A stretch of 64,000 bases of DNA from Algoriphagus lutimaris (GCF_017051705.1 NZ_JAFIDJ010000002.1:1247151-1311150), one strand, 5' to 3'. Positions 29,163-38,163 are shown, counted from the stretch's first letter. The notes: generated from the sequence alone by a model not told the origin. Numbers and translations: made by a program.

Positions 29163-29170
29163 CAAATTTA
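29163..29170 (-). promoter_or_regulatory. -7 box of the SGNH hydrolase gene
   Basis: On the minus strand this reads TAAATTTG, a full TAnnTTTG match 16 bases before the start codon. I did not find a clear -33 element at the right spacing. Confidence 0.35.
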
Positions 29171-29279
29171 AATAGGTAAATCAGTTCCTATTCTTTTAAT
29201 AGACTGAAAGAACGTTGGAAAAAGAGAAATTTAAAATAAGCATTATCTGTCAAATCCGAATGCGTGGGTATCTTTAAGC

Positions 29280-30119
29280 GTGAATTCAGTAAAAGAATTA
29301 TACCAACGGCTTACTTGGCTTTCATTGGATGTGGTTTTTGGAGCGATGGGAGGAATGCTCTTTTTTTCAAAGCTACTGAGAGTCCCTTTGCATTGGACCA
29401 TTTATGCTTTGCTAGGGATGGCTGTTTGGGCAATTTATACATTTGACCATTTGATGGATGCAAGAGTTCACCCTATAGGTTCCAAAATGGATCGGCATGG
29501 GTTTCATCAGAAGCATGGCTTCGCTCTATGGTTTTTATTGATTATAGTGGGGTTAGTGGGTTTATATGGTGCCTACATGGTTTTTGGGATCGGGGAAGAA
29601 CTCTTCGCTGGTGGGATATTAGGTATGATTATCCTATTAGTCATGCTAATCATTCGGAAATTGCCACCTACCTATCATTGGTTGAAAGAATTGAATACCG
29701 CGATTTTCTATGTCATAGGGATTGCCTTGCTTCCATTCCTCCGATTTTCATTTTTTGACTGGACTTGGGAGACAGGAATTACTACAGCGGGATACATCGC
29801 TTTGGCTTACCTCAACTTAATTATGCTTTCTTACTTAGATGCAGGAAAGGACCAAGCCTCAGGTTATGGTTCTTTGGTAAGTGTGTTGCCTAAAGATCAA
29901 CTAAATGGAGTCATTCGGATTTTATCCATCATGATTATTCTTGTTTTTTTTTGTGGGGTTATTTTCCTGCCCTCTTTTTATAAAGTGTTTTCCAGCCTGA
30001 TTTTGATCATGGGCTTGATCCATTACCTTACATTTTTTAATAAGAGGCTCAGTTCCTACCAAATCAGATATAGAATGGAGGCTACTTTCTTCCTCCCCTG
30101 GGTGCTTTTTGTTTGGTAA
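29280..30119 (+). CDS. UbiA-like polytopic membrane protein
   Basis: 279 aa with about eight transmembrane helices. Two aspartate-rich loops, YTFDHLMDAR at about residue 60 and LDAGKDQASG at about 190, occupy the places where UbiA prenyltransferases carry NDxxD and DxxxD motifs, so it may be a divergent member. The start is a GTG; no ATG is available upstream in frame. The stop codon abuts that of the opposing acyl-CoA dehydrogenase. Substrate unknown; it could also be a plain membrane protein. Confidence 0.6.
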   Translation: MNSVKELYQRLTWLSLDVVFGAMGGMLFFSKLLRVPLHWTIYALLGMAVWAIYTFDHLMDARVHPIGSKMDRHGFHQKHGFALWFLLIIVGLVGLYGAYMVFGIGEELFAGGILGMIILLVMLIIRKLPPTYHWLKELNTAIFYVIGIALLPFLRFSFFDWTWETGITTAGYIALAYLNLIMLSYLDAGKDQASGYGSLVSVLPKDQLNGVIRILSIMIILVFFCGVIFLPSFYKVFSSLILIMGLIHYLTFFNKRLSSYQIRYRMEATFFLPWVLFVW

Positions 30120-31478
30120 TTAGACAAAAGCACTGTGTCCGGTAATCGCACGGCCTACGATCAAAGAGTTTATTTCTTTGGTTCCTTCATAGCTATAGAC
30201 TGCTTCAGCATCGGCTACAAATCGTGCAATATCATGTTGTAGTAAAATACCATTACCACCAAATAATTCTCTGGCATGATCCACTATGGAACGCATTCTG
30301 AGGGTACAGAAGACTTTGGCCAAGGAAGCATGTTCATCTTTTAATAGATCGCTGTCTTGCATTTCAGACAATCGGAAGACCATCGTTTGCATGGCTGTTA
30401 AGTCTCCTAACATAGTTACTAGGAGATCTTGAACTAATTGGAAAGATGCAATAGGTCTACCAAACTGTTTACGCTCATTGGTATAGGCCAGCGCTAATTC
30501 ATAGGCTCCTCTAGCGCAACCTACAGCTTGCCAAGCCACTCCGGCTCTGGTCATGCGAAGCACTTTGGCAGTATCTCTAAAAGAGTTGGCTTCTTGTAGA
30601 CGATCCGATTCTGGAACCTCACAATTAGTCATAGTAATTAAGGCATTCTGCACAGTTCTTAGCGCCATCTTATCTTCTAATTTCTCAGCAACAAATCCAG
30701 GGTTTTCTTTTCTTACAATAAAGCCTTTGACTTGTTGGTCATCCAGATCCCTTGCCCAAATAATCGTGATGTCCGAAAAAGTCGCGTTCCCTATCCACTT
30801 TTTTTGACCATTCAAAATCCAAACATCTCCTTCTTTTTTACAGGTGGTGGTAAGACCGCCTGCGACTCCTGATCCCACTTCTGGTTCGGTAAGCCCGAAT
30901 GCTCCTATTTTTTCCAACTTTTGCATGGAAGGGAGCCATTCATTCTTTTGCTCTTCTGATCCACATAAATAGATAGATCCCATTGCCAACCCGCTTTGTA
31001 CCCCGAAAAAGGTAGACATGGATGTATCGACTCTCGCCATTTCCATCGCGATAAACCCTTCCAAAAGAGCAGAATGACCTGGGCATCCATAACCTTGATA
31101 GGTTAATCCAGCGATATCCAATTCTGCCATTTTAGGAATGATATGCATGGGGAATTCTGCTCGGTTCCAATAGTGATTGGCGATGGGCTTGATTTCTTTT
31201 TCCATAAACTCCCTTACTCTCAGTTGGATTTCGCGTTCGTGACGAGGTAAACTTTTTCCCAATTCATAGAAATCCCCATTGATAGGTGGGATTTCTTTAG
31301 GTCTACTTCCCCCTTTGAGCATTCCCATCATTTTAGAAAGATCTTCCTCACTCATTTTTGAGACTAAGTTTACCATTTTGGGTAAGTCTACTTTTTGGGA
31401 AAGTTTTGAGATTTGGTCTAAGTCAACATTAGACAGAATTTGACGAAGTCCTGAAATGGATTTAAATATATTTTTCAT
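30120..31478 (-). CDS. Acyl-CoA dehydrogenase, glutaryl-CoA dehydrogenase-like
   Basis: 452 aa. The flavoprotein core begins at about residue 65 with FYELGKSLPRHE. FAD-contact AFGLTEPEVGSG and the C-terminal YEGTKEINSLIVGRAITG are clear; the Glu in YEGT is the catalytic base in the glutaryl-CoA dehydrogenase branch. The first 60 residues are an extra, Met/Leu-rich helical extension (for example KMSEEDLSKMMGMLKGG) not seen in typical members. The enzyme would oxidise an acyl-CoA, perhaps glutaryl-CoA from lysine, passing electrons to ETF. Start ATG is the first in the frame. Confidence 0.88.
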   Translation of the reverse strand: MKNIFKSISGLRQILSNVDLDQISKLSQKVDLPKMVNLVSKMSEEDLSKMMGMLKGGSRPKEIPPINGDFYELGKSLPRHEREIQLRVREFMEKEIKPIANHYWNRAEFPMHIIPKMAELDIAGLTYQGYGCPGHSALLEGFIAMEMARVDTSMSTFFGVQSGLAMGSIYLCGSEEQKNEWLPSMQKLEKIGAFGLTEPEVGSGVAGGLTTTCKKEGDVWILNGQKKWIGNATFSDITIIWARDLDDQQVKGFIVRKENPGFVAEKLEDKMALRTVQNALITMTNCEVPESDRLQEANSFRDTAKVLRMTRAGVAWQAVGCARGAYELALAYTNERKQFGRPIASFQLVQDLLVTMLGDLTAMQTMVFRLSEMQDSDLLKDEHASLAKVFCTLRMRSIVDHARELFGGNGILLQHDIARFVADAEAVYSYEGTKEINSLIVGRAITGHSAFV

Positions 31479-31520
31479 AAAAAATTATTTTGGGTTTTCA
31501 CTAAGTTACATTTTTAACAG

Positions 31521-32126
31521 ATGAAAGACAGTTACGGTTTTATTGCTCCCTTTTACAATCGGTTGGCCAAATTGGTTTTTGGCAATCAGCTAGCCGTAGC
31601 TAAACGATCCTTTATCTCACGTTTAGGAGAGAAAAAGGTCTTGATTATTGGAGGAGGAGATGGGAAAGACTATCAGAACTATCAGGAAAACCTACTGGGA
31701 GATTATTGGGAGCTATCGCAATCCATGCTTGTACTGTCGAAGAAAAACCTTCATAGAAGTTCCTTAAACTTCCATTTGGGAAATTTTAGGCAAAAAGAAA
31801 ATCATACCTTTGATGAAATCTGGCTTCATTTCGTGTTGGATACCATGTTTGATTCAGAAATCATGGAGTTGCTCGATCAATTGAAAAGATCTTTGAATCA
31901 AGAAGGCAGGATTTTTTTTGTGGATTTTTTTCAACCCACCACTCTAAAAAATAAAATGCTACAATTTTTCATGATTAGCTTTTTCAGGATGGTGGCACAA
32001 CATAAAAGGAAAAATATTCCTGAATATGAGGAGCTTTTCAAACGTTGTTTATGGGAAAAGGAAAAAGAACAGATCTTTTTAAAAGGTTGGGTTAAAGCTC
32101 AAGTATGGAAAATTTCAGAAGGATGA
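31521..32126 (+). CDS. Small class I SAM methyltransferase-like protein
   Basis: 201 aa. The motif KVLIIGGGDGKDYQNY gives the glycine-rich SAM loop after a first strand, an acidic residue follows strand 2 (DYWELSQSM), and the middle part reads FDEIWLHFVLDTMF as in UbiE/BioC-like proteins. The C-terminus is hydrophobic-basic. The target is unknown. It is divergent from the acyl-CoA dehydrogenase and overlaps the AraC gene by 12 bases at their convergent ends. Confidence 0.7.
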   Translation: MKDSYGFIAPFYNRLAKLVFGNQLAVAKRSFISRLGEKKVLIIGGGDGKDYQNYQENLLGDYWELSQSMLVLSKKNLHRSSLNFHLGNFRQKENHTFDEIWLHFVLDTMFDSEIMELLDQLKRSLNQEGRIFFVDFFQPTTLKNKMLQFFMISFFRMVAQHKRKNIPEYEELFKRCLWEKEKEQIFLKGWVKAQVWKISEG

Positions 32127-33005
32127 TGATTTTTGAAGTAATCTGAATTCTTCAGGAGTATAAGAAGTCTTCTTCTTGAATAGTCTGCTGAAATAGCTTG
32201 GGTCTACAAATTGTAATTTGAACGCAATTTCGGAAACACTTAAATCTGAATGTACTAGCAAACGTTTGGATTCTAAAATGACTCGTTCAATAAGTATTTT
32301 TGAAATAGGTTTCCCTACCTTTTTTTGGGTGAATAGATTAAGTTGCTTCAAACTCATATTCATTTGGGTGGCGTAATAATTTACATCTCTTTGAACTGTA
32401 AATGCTTCCTCTATGATTTTCTCCAGCTTTTGGAATTGATTGAGATTGGGTGTTTGACTTTTAAGCTGTGGATTTTGATCTAAATAATATCGATAAGAAA
32501 GGGTCAGAAGAATATTAGTATAACTTTTTAATAAATCCATGCTTGACCAACTGGGATGAGAAATCTCTTCTTCAATTTTTTGAAAGCTGAAAACCAATTC
32601 ATTGAACTGGGCAACCTCTAAATTTATCAATGGGATAGTTAGATTTGAATTAAAGAAAATATAGCTATTGAGCTTTGCAAGGCTAAATATCGAGGTGTAA
32701 AATGATTGGCTAAAAAATAGAATGTGTCCTTTTGTATCTGGGGAAAGGGTCCAGGTATGAACTTGCCCGGGGGCAAGGAAGAACATAGATTTGGAGGTCA
32801 CTGGGTAGGATTTAAAATCGATTATATGAGTTCCATTTCCATGGCCAAATAAAACGAGGATATAAAAATCGTGTTTGTGAGGTTTTTGGATGAATAGATG
32901 AGTTTGTAAATGTTTTTCTAGCCTTGAATAATAAAACTCTTGGGGATCAACAGAAACTTTTTCAAAATCTGGGATTTGATACGTGGGAAGTGTGGTTTTA
33001 GGCAT
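32115..33005 (-). CDS. AraC-family transcriptional regulator
   Basis: About 296 aa. The N-terminal half is a cupin-like sensor domain (KPHKHDFYILVLFGHG, LAPGQVHTW). The C-terminal 100 residues are the AraC double helix-turn-helix (YYATQMNMSLKQLNLF, SVSEIAFKLQFVDPSYFSRLFKK). I start at ATG 33005; the longer frame begins with TTG. The gene is 36 bases downstream of the DUF983 gene on the same strand, so it may be co-transcribed, and repeats in front of that gene could be its operators. Confidence 0.9.
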   Translation of the reverse strand: MPKTTLPTYQIPDFEKVSVDPQEFYYSRLEKHLQTHLFIQKPHKHDFYILVLFGHGNGTHIIDFKSYPVTSKSMFFLAPGQVHTWTLSPDTKGHILFFSQSFYTSIFSLAKLNSYIFFNSNLTIPLINLEVAQFNELVFSFQKIEEEISHPSWSSMDLLKSYTNILLTLSYRYYLDQNPQLKSQTPNLNQFQKLEKIIEEAFTVQRDVNYYATQMNMSLKQLNLFTQKKVGKPISKILIERVILESKRLLVHSDLSVSEIAFKLQFVDPSYFSRLFKKKTSYTPEEFRLLQKSSSF

Positions 33006-33041
33006 ATTTGAATTTCTCAACTAATTTACCGAAAACCTACT

Positions 33042-33449
33042 TTAAACTGCCGACTGGTTTTTTGATGGTTCCGATTTCTTCTTATAAGGGATAAAAATAG
33101 CGATCCAAATTGATCTACTTAATCGGAATATGATTGGTAAGGCAAGAATTGCTGCCAAACTGATGGTGACCAAAAGCGTGGTCAAAGAATAGTCTGGATA
33201 GAAGATTTTCAAGAGTACCCAGGCCGTAATAAAAAGGGCAGTGTTAAAAGCATAACTAATGAACATTGCTCCGAAATAAAAACCTGGTTCCGGCTCAAAA
33301 GATTGATGACAATTTTCACATCTCTTGTTCATACTAAAAAGGCTTGAGGGTTTAGAAATTTTTCCTTTCTCAAACATTTTTCCATGATGACATTTTGGGC
33401 AGTTACAGCTCAAAATGCTTTTCAATGTAGTGTCCTTATTCCAGTCCAT
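33042..33449 (-). CDS. DUF983 membrane protein with zinc-ribbon
   Basis: 135 aa. Two CxxC pairs (CNCPKCHHGKMF and CENCH) form a probable zinc ribbon; GFYFGAMFISYAFN starts the first of two transmembrane helices (about 67-90 and 95-120). This is the DUF983 family, some members of which are linked with cytochrome oxidase assembly. It is followed by the AraC gene. Confidence 0.85.
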   Translation of the reverse strand: MDWNKDTTLKSILSCNCPKCHHGKMFEKGKISKPSSLFSMNKRCENCHQSFEPEPGFYFGAMFISYAFNTALFITAWVLLKIFYPDYSLTTLLVTISLAAILALPIIFRLSRSIWIAIFIPYKKKSEPSKNQSAV

Positions 33450-33467
33450 TTTTGCCTAAATTTTAAA

Positions 33468-33475
33468 CAAAGGTA
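33468..33475 (-). promoter_or_regulatory. -7 promoter box of the DUF983-AraC transcript
   Basis: Minus-strand TACCTTTG, a perfect TAnnTTTG match 18 bases before the DUF983 start. No good -33 box is visible at 19-21 bases, which fits a promoter that needs an activator. Confidence 0.5.
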
Positions 33476-33527
33476 ATGTCCTAAAGTAGTTAGCCAGCAG
33501 GACATTTATTCCAATTTATAGGACAAA
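33475..33527. promoter_or_regulatory. Repeated AGGACA half-sites, candidate AraC operator
   Basis: AATGTCCT (33475-33482) and AGGACATT (33499-33506) form an 8-bp inverted repeat; a further AGGACAAA begins at 33520, exactly 21 bases after the second copy and in the same orientation. Two helical turns between direct repeats is the usual layout of AraC-type sites. The repeats sit directly behind the -7 box. Confidence 0.45.
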
Positions 33528-33545
33528 TGGGAATCGAAATTTCTT

Positions 33546-34895
33546 TTATTGGCCCACTTTATTGATGATTTTCCTAATCAAATCATCATAGTATTTCCCA
33601 TTGCCAGGTCCATACCAGTTCATTTCTCTAACTTCATGAAACTTCTGGTCATAGTATTTATCAGGAGTAATGTACCCCATATAGCCTCCATTAAAGGTGG
33701 TAATCATTAGGTTTAAGCCATGCTCTTTTGCTTGCTTTTCCCAACTGGCAAAGAATACTCCTGAAATCTCTCCGCTAGAGGCTATCATCAAGGTATTCCC
33801 TATAAGGGTGATGTCGAAATGCACATTGGTATCGCCTAACAGGTAATTAAAAAGCCAGGGTCTAATCCTTAGATTATCTGAAATCCTGAGGTGAGGTTCT
33901 CTTAAAGCAATCGGTAAGGTTCCCGTTTCAATGCGGTTAGTGTGAAGCGTAGCGTAATAGGTCATTTTGATCTGCATCACTGAATCCAGTAGATGGGCAT
34001 ACTCCTGCACCTCTTCAGGACTGTTCCCTGATGCTAGTGGGCGATGACTTCCTACGGTGCCAGCTGCAAACATTGCAAAATCAAAATCCCCATTTTCCAG
34101 GTCATTCATTAGGTAGTAAGGGTAATCTCCTGAAAGTCCCATGAATTTGGAACTCAGAATAGTCGCATGGGCGGAATAGGTGAAAAATGTGGCTTTTTCC
34201 CCGCTCTTCTTGGTAAAGATTATCTGTCGGATGGAAGGCTCAATTGGATCTTCTTTGACAAAACGATTGGCAACAAATTCTGAAGCATCGACTTTTTTAT
34301 ATTGAATTGTAGTGCTGTCCTGAGTAGCAAGAGCTTGGTTTAAGGCCGTCAAGGTTTTGTTGACAATCAACTTTACAGTTTCCTCTTGGTATCCTCCGAA
34401 GGCCAATTCTCCTAATGGGCCAGGCATATATCCTCCCATTCCTGCATGGGTATGGGTAGCTGTAAAAATCACCTGATCAATAGGCAGACTTTGTTCGCGG
34501 ATGGCTGTTTGAATTTCCTTGGCTAAATGAGGGTGTACAATCAATAATTCATAGCTTAACCAAGCTACTGTTGTTTCCCCATTACCAAGAGTTAAGGCTT
34601 TTACAAAACTGCTGTCTTGTACAAATTCGTAATTCCCCCTAGGGGCATATCCCACTAGTTCAACGGGTTCATCCGGTGTCATATTGGATTTACCCCAGCC
34701 AGCAAACCAAACTGATGTTTCAGAACCTTGAAGTTGGAGCTTCTCTAGATCCGAAAAAGTTTTTTTATAGAAATCCTGATCCTCGATCGGAGATCTATCC
34801 ACTTTGGTCAAGGTGATTATAGCCACCAAAAAAACAAAAAGGAAAACCCCTAAGAGGATTTTCCCTATGTTATACGCCAGCTTTTTAAATGCCAT
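33546..34895 (-). CDS. Neutral/alkaline ceramidase-like hydrolase
   Basis: 449 aa. One N-terminal membrane helix (about 12-30) anchors a periplasmic domain matching the neutral/alkaline non-lysosomal ceramidase N-terminal family: VWFAGWGKSNMTPDEP, the zinc motif TATHTHAGMGGY and TYSAHATILSSKFMGLSGDY. Full ceramidases are about 650 aa; the C-terminal immunoglobulin-like part is absent here. The gene starts six bases after purM ends. Its substrate could be sphingolipids, which Bacteroidota make, or another amide; this is inference. Confidence 0.8.
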   Translation of the reverse strand: MAFKKLAYNIGKILLGVFLFVFLVAIITLTKVDRSPIEDQDFYKKTFSDLEKLQLQGSETSVWFAGWGKSNMTPDEPVELVGYAPRGNYEFVQDSSFVKALTLGNGETTVAWLSYELLIVHPHLAKEIQTAIREQSLPIDQVIFTATHTHAGMGGYMPGPLGELAFGGYQEETVKLIVNKTLTALNQALATQDSTTIQYKKVDASEFVANRFVKEDPIEPSIRQIIFTKKSGEKATFFTYSAHATILSSKFMGLSGDYPYYLMNDLENGDFDFAMFAAGTVGSHRPLASGNSPEEVQEYAHLLDSVMQIKMTYYATLHTNRIETGTLPIALREPHLRISDNLRIRPWLFNYLLGDTNVHFDITLIGNTLMIASSGEISGVFFASWEKQAKEHGLNLMITTFNGGYMGYITPDKYYDQKFHEVREMNWYGPGNGKYYDDLIRKIINKVGQ

Positions 34896-34901
34896 TATTA
34901 A

Positions 34902-36065
34902 TTAATATTCAAAGACTCCGTAAGGGCTTTTAATGGTAACTTTTTTCCCTTCATGAGGCTCCACTCTACCAATGATTTGAGCTTCTACTCCGTAGGATTC
35001 TGCGATATCAATGATTTCCTCAGCATATCGTTCATCCAGGTAGACTTCCATTCTATGTCCCATATTGAATACTTTGTACATTTCTTTCCAATCTGTACCA
35101 CTTTCTTCTTGGATGATATTGAATAGAGGAGGTGTTTCAAATAAATTATCCTTGATGACATGAACATCATCTACAAAATGCAACACTTTGGTTTGCGCCC
35201 CTCCGCTACAATGTACTAAACCATGAATTCTAGATCTCATATAATTTAAGACATCTACCATGATTGGAGCATAAGTTCGGGTAGGAGAAAGCACCAACTT
35301 TCCAATATTTACAGGAGAGCCTGGAGCTGCATCTGTCAAATTGTATTTTCCTGAATAGACCAAATCTTCTGGAACAGAAGGATCAAAGCTTTCAGGGTAT
35401 TTGGTTTTTAATACTTTATTGAAAACATCATGTCTTGCAGAGGTCAGTCCATTACTACCCATTCCTCCATTGTAAGAACTCTCATATTTGGCTTGACCAA
35501 AGGAAGCTAATCCTACAATTACGTCACCTGCTTGAATGGTATCGTTAGAGATCACTTCATCTCTTCTCATCCTACAGGTGACTGTGCTATCTACAATGAT
35601 GGTTCTAACCAAATCCCCTACGTCTGCTGTTTCTCCACCCGTAAGGACTGCATTGACCCCATTGTCTCTGAGCATCTGAAGTACTTCCTCAGTGCCCTCG
35701 ATAATGGCGGAAATGACTTCGCCAGGAACAAGGTTTTTATTTCTGCCAATGGTGGAGGAAACCAAAATATTATTGATCGCGCCCACACAAAGCAAATCAT
35801 CAGTGTTCATGATGATTGCATCTTGAGCAATTCCTTTCCAAACGCTCAAATCCCCAGTTTCTTTCCAATAAGAATAGGCTAAGGATGATTTGGTGCCTGC
35901 TCCATCAGCATGCATGATGTTACAGTAAGCAGGATCGTTTCCAAGGGTGTCTTCCACGATCTTACAAAAGGCTTTTGGATAGAGACCCTTGTCAAGTTTT
36001 GAAATGGCCTGATGTACATCTTCTTTGGAGGCGGAAACTCCGCGCTGCATGTATCGCTCGTTCAT
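34902..36065 (-). CDS. purM: AIR synthase (phosphoribosylformylglycinamidine cyclo-ligase)
   Basis: 387 aa of the Bacteroidota-type PurM: MQRGVSASKEDVHQAI at the start, HADGAGTKSS and TDDLLCVGA for substrate and nucleotide loops, then LTGGETADVGD, and the C-terminal GHRMEVYLDERYAE and IGRVEP. It makes aminoimidazole ribotide in purine synthesis. Longer than the E. coli enzyme (345 aa). A TAACTTTG box lies only a few bases before the ATG. No other purine gene is adjacent. Confidence 0.88.
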   Translation of the reverse strand: MNERYMQRGVSASKEDVHQAISKLDKGLYPKAFCKIVEDTLGNDPAYCNIMHADGAGTKSSLAYSYWKETGDLSVWKGIAQDAIIMNTDDLLCVGAINNILVSSTIGRNKNLVPGEVISAIIEGTEEVLQMLRDNGVNAVLTGGETADVGDLVRTIIVDSTVTCRMRRDEVISNDTIQAGDVIVGLASFGQAKYESSYNGGMGSNGLTSARHDVFNKVLKTKYPESFDPSVPEDLVYSGKYNLTDAAPGSPVNIGKLVLSPTRTYAPIMVDVLNYMRSRIHGLVHCSGGAQTKVLHFVDDVHVIKDNLFETPPLFNIIQEESGTDWKEMYKVFNMGHRMEVYLDERYAEEIIDIAESYGVEAQIIGRVEPHEGKKVTIKSPYGVFEY

Positions 36066-36120
36066 AGCTGCAAAGTTAAGTATTCCCCATCAATTCGGGA
36101 GTAAGTTTGGGAAAACTTAA

Positions 36121-36170
36121 AAAGAGAAAAGTGGTCAGAATTGGGTTTGCATTCCAACTTGACCACTTTT
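36121..36170 (-). terminator. Terminator of the PorE-like gene
   Basis: A long inverted repeat: AAAAGTGGTCA with TGACCACTTTT, 11 perfect pairs, extended inward by a further imperfect stem (CCAACTT with GAATTGG). On the minus strand it ends with CTCTTT, and it follows the gene by about 20 bases. Confidence 0.78.
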
Positions 36171-36188
36171 ATCATATTTCCATGGTAT

Positions 36189-38120
36189 TTACTCTATAAT
36201 TTCAATCACCTTGAATTCAGTTCTTCTGTTTACTTGATGCTCTTCCTCCGTTGTTGCATTTTGGATGATTAACTGACTTTCACCATATCCCTTGGCAACC
36301 AATCTGTCCCGACTGATCCCTTGTGATACTAAATAATCAACTGCAGATTGAGCTCTTCGCTGTGACAAGTCTAAGTTATACTCATCAGAAGATCGATCAT
36401 CCGTATGTGAACTCAATTCAATTTTTATGGAAGGATTATCTTTCAAAACCTGAACCAATTTATCCAATTCAACCGCAGCATCTGGGCGGATATCTGCTTT
36501 GTCCAGGTCATAATAGATGTTTTCTAACACGATGGACTTCTCTAAGATCAACTGATCCAAAACAATTGTCGTGTCTAGGGTGATATTGGTTACTTCCTGA
36601 ATTAAGTCTTCGGGATTTGGAGTTTTTCCTACTGTAGTATATGGAATTGACTTGGAGAAATAACCGGTTTTAGAGGCTATGATTGTGAAATCCGCATTGG
36701 GCTCTAAGGTGAATCTTACCCGGCCATTTGAATTGGAAAAATCTCCTCCGGACTGCTCATTGTTATCATCATAAAGAACTACACGTGCTTGTTCCAGCAC
36801 TGCATCTGGTTCCCCTGCTACCCGTTGCTTGGTATATACATTAAGAAGTACATTGACAATTTTGGGTTTTGGAGTCTTGTCTTCAAAGAAGTAAATATCA
36901 TCGTCTCCAATTCCGCCTTCACGGTTTGAGGAGATAAATCCTTCTTTAGGGTAGTTGGTAAAGAAAATTCCAAAATCATCTGCTGGTGAATTAAAATTTT
37001 CTCCTAGGTTTTTGATTACCTGTTTTCCTGAGGCATCTTTTTCAGCTACGAATAAATCCAGTTTACCATATCCGGGATGACCATCGGATGAAAAGAAGAA
37101 TTTACCGTCCGTAGTAAGTCTTGGAAACATTTCATTTCCGGGAGTATTCACGTTCGGTCCTAAGTTGACCGCATTCCCAAAATCACCATTCGCTAATTTC
37201 GTAGCTTTATAAAGGTCAATGCCTCCATATCCTCCTGGTCTATTGGATGCGAAATATAGTTCCTCTCCATCTGGGCTGAAAGCGGGGGTGGAATTCCACC
37301 AAAACTCGTCTTCATTGACAGGCATCCAAATGGGCTGAGTAAAGCCTGAGCCTCTAAAATAGGAGGCAAAAAGTGCGGTTTCTGGAAGATCTTTTGGAGA
37401 AGTTGAATTTCCTCTTGCATAGATAATGGTATTTCCATCAGGGCTGATGGCTATGGCAGCCTGATTTAACCCCTCTTCATTTTGGAATTCCGGTAAAGTC
37501 TGAATATTTCCCACATCTACTCTCAATCCTTCAGCTCTTGTTCTAAACAGTTTGGTATAGGGAGATCCATCTGCTGGGTAAATTCCAGATGCTCTTCGTC
37601 CAGATGTAAAATAAATAAAATTATCATTGGTCACCGGGGCATAATCGGCACCCGGAGTGTTCAATTCATTGTAATTGACCAAAACGTAATTCGGGAAGTA
37701 TTCCTCAATCCCATTTGCTAAGTTAATCGCTTCAATTTGCCGTTGTGTTTCCGCAAGCAAGCTTTCATCTTGGGTAAACCCTTTTGCCTTCTCAAACGCT
37801 TCAATGGCCTCCTCATCTTTTTCTTGTGCTTTTAAACTTTGGCCAAGACGGAAAAGAAGGTCAAATGAAGGATCTTCCTCTACCAATTTTTCATAATAAG
37901 GGCCTGCGTCTTCAATCCTATTTGAAAGTCTGAAACTCTCAGCCACTGCCGTATTAGCCTCTTGATTATCAGGATCCGATTCCAAAATCTGGGAATAAGA
38001 GTTGATGGCATATTGGTATTGACCGGAAAGGAACTGATCATTGGCTTTTTCTTGAAGGCTTTTACAGGCGTTCAAGCTCATTAAGAGAATAAAGGTGATC
38101 CACAAAAAATGGTTTTTCAT
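36189..38120 (-). CDS. PorE-like OmpA-family lipoprotein (TPR, propeller, CRD, OmpA)
   Basis: 643 aa with a lipobox (SLNAC, about residue 19). Domains in order are TPR-type repeats (about 20-130), a PD40/WD40-like six-bladed region (about 145-400, with PAFSPDGEELYFASNRPGGYGG and FFSSDGHPGYGKLDLF), a carboxypeptidase-regulatory-like beta domain (about 420-520), and an OmpA C-terminal peptidoglycan-binding domain with LSSHTDDRSSDEYNLDLSQR. This order is the known architecture of PorE, the T9SS lipoprotein that anchors the system to peptidoglycan. Other Bacteroidota have several paralogues with the same plan, so this may be a relative and not PorE itself. Confidence 0.85.
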   Translation of the reverse strand: MKNHFLWITFILLMSLNACKSLQEKANDQFLSGQYQYAINSYSQILESDPDNQEANTAVAESFRLSNRIEDAGPYYEKLVEEDPSFDLLFRLGQSLKAQEKDEEAIEAFEKAKGFTQDESLLAETQRQIEAINLANGIEEYFPNYVLVNYNELNTPGADYAPVTNDNFIYFTSGRRASGIYPADGSPYTKLFRTRAEGLRVDVGNIQTLPEFQNEEGLNQAAIAISPDGNTIIYARGNSTSPKDLPETALFASYFRGSGFTQPIWMPVNEDEFWWNSTPAFSPDGEELYFASNRPGGYGGIDLYKATKLANGDFGNAVNLGPNVNTPGNEMFPRLTTDGKFFFSSDGHPGYGKLDLFVAEKDASGKQVIKNLGENFNSPADDFGIFFTNYPKEGFISSNREGGIGDDDIYFFEDKTPKPKIVNVLLNVYTKQRVAGEPDAVLEQARVVLYDDNNEQSGGDFSNSNGRVRFTLEPNADFTIIASKTGYFSKSIPYTTVGKTPNPEDLIQEVTNITLDTTIVLDQLILEKSIVLENIYYDLDKADIRPDAAVELDKLVQVLKDNPSIKIELSSHTDDRSSDEYNLDLSQRRAQSAVDYLVSQGISRDRLVAKGYGESQLIIQNATTEEEHQVNRRTEFKVIEIIE

Positions 38121-38163
38121 CTGAAAGGGCTATTGATGATCTATCTAAGCTGAATATTACTAA

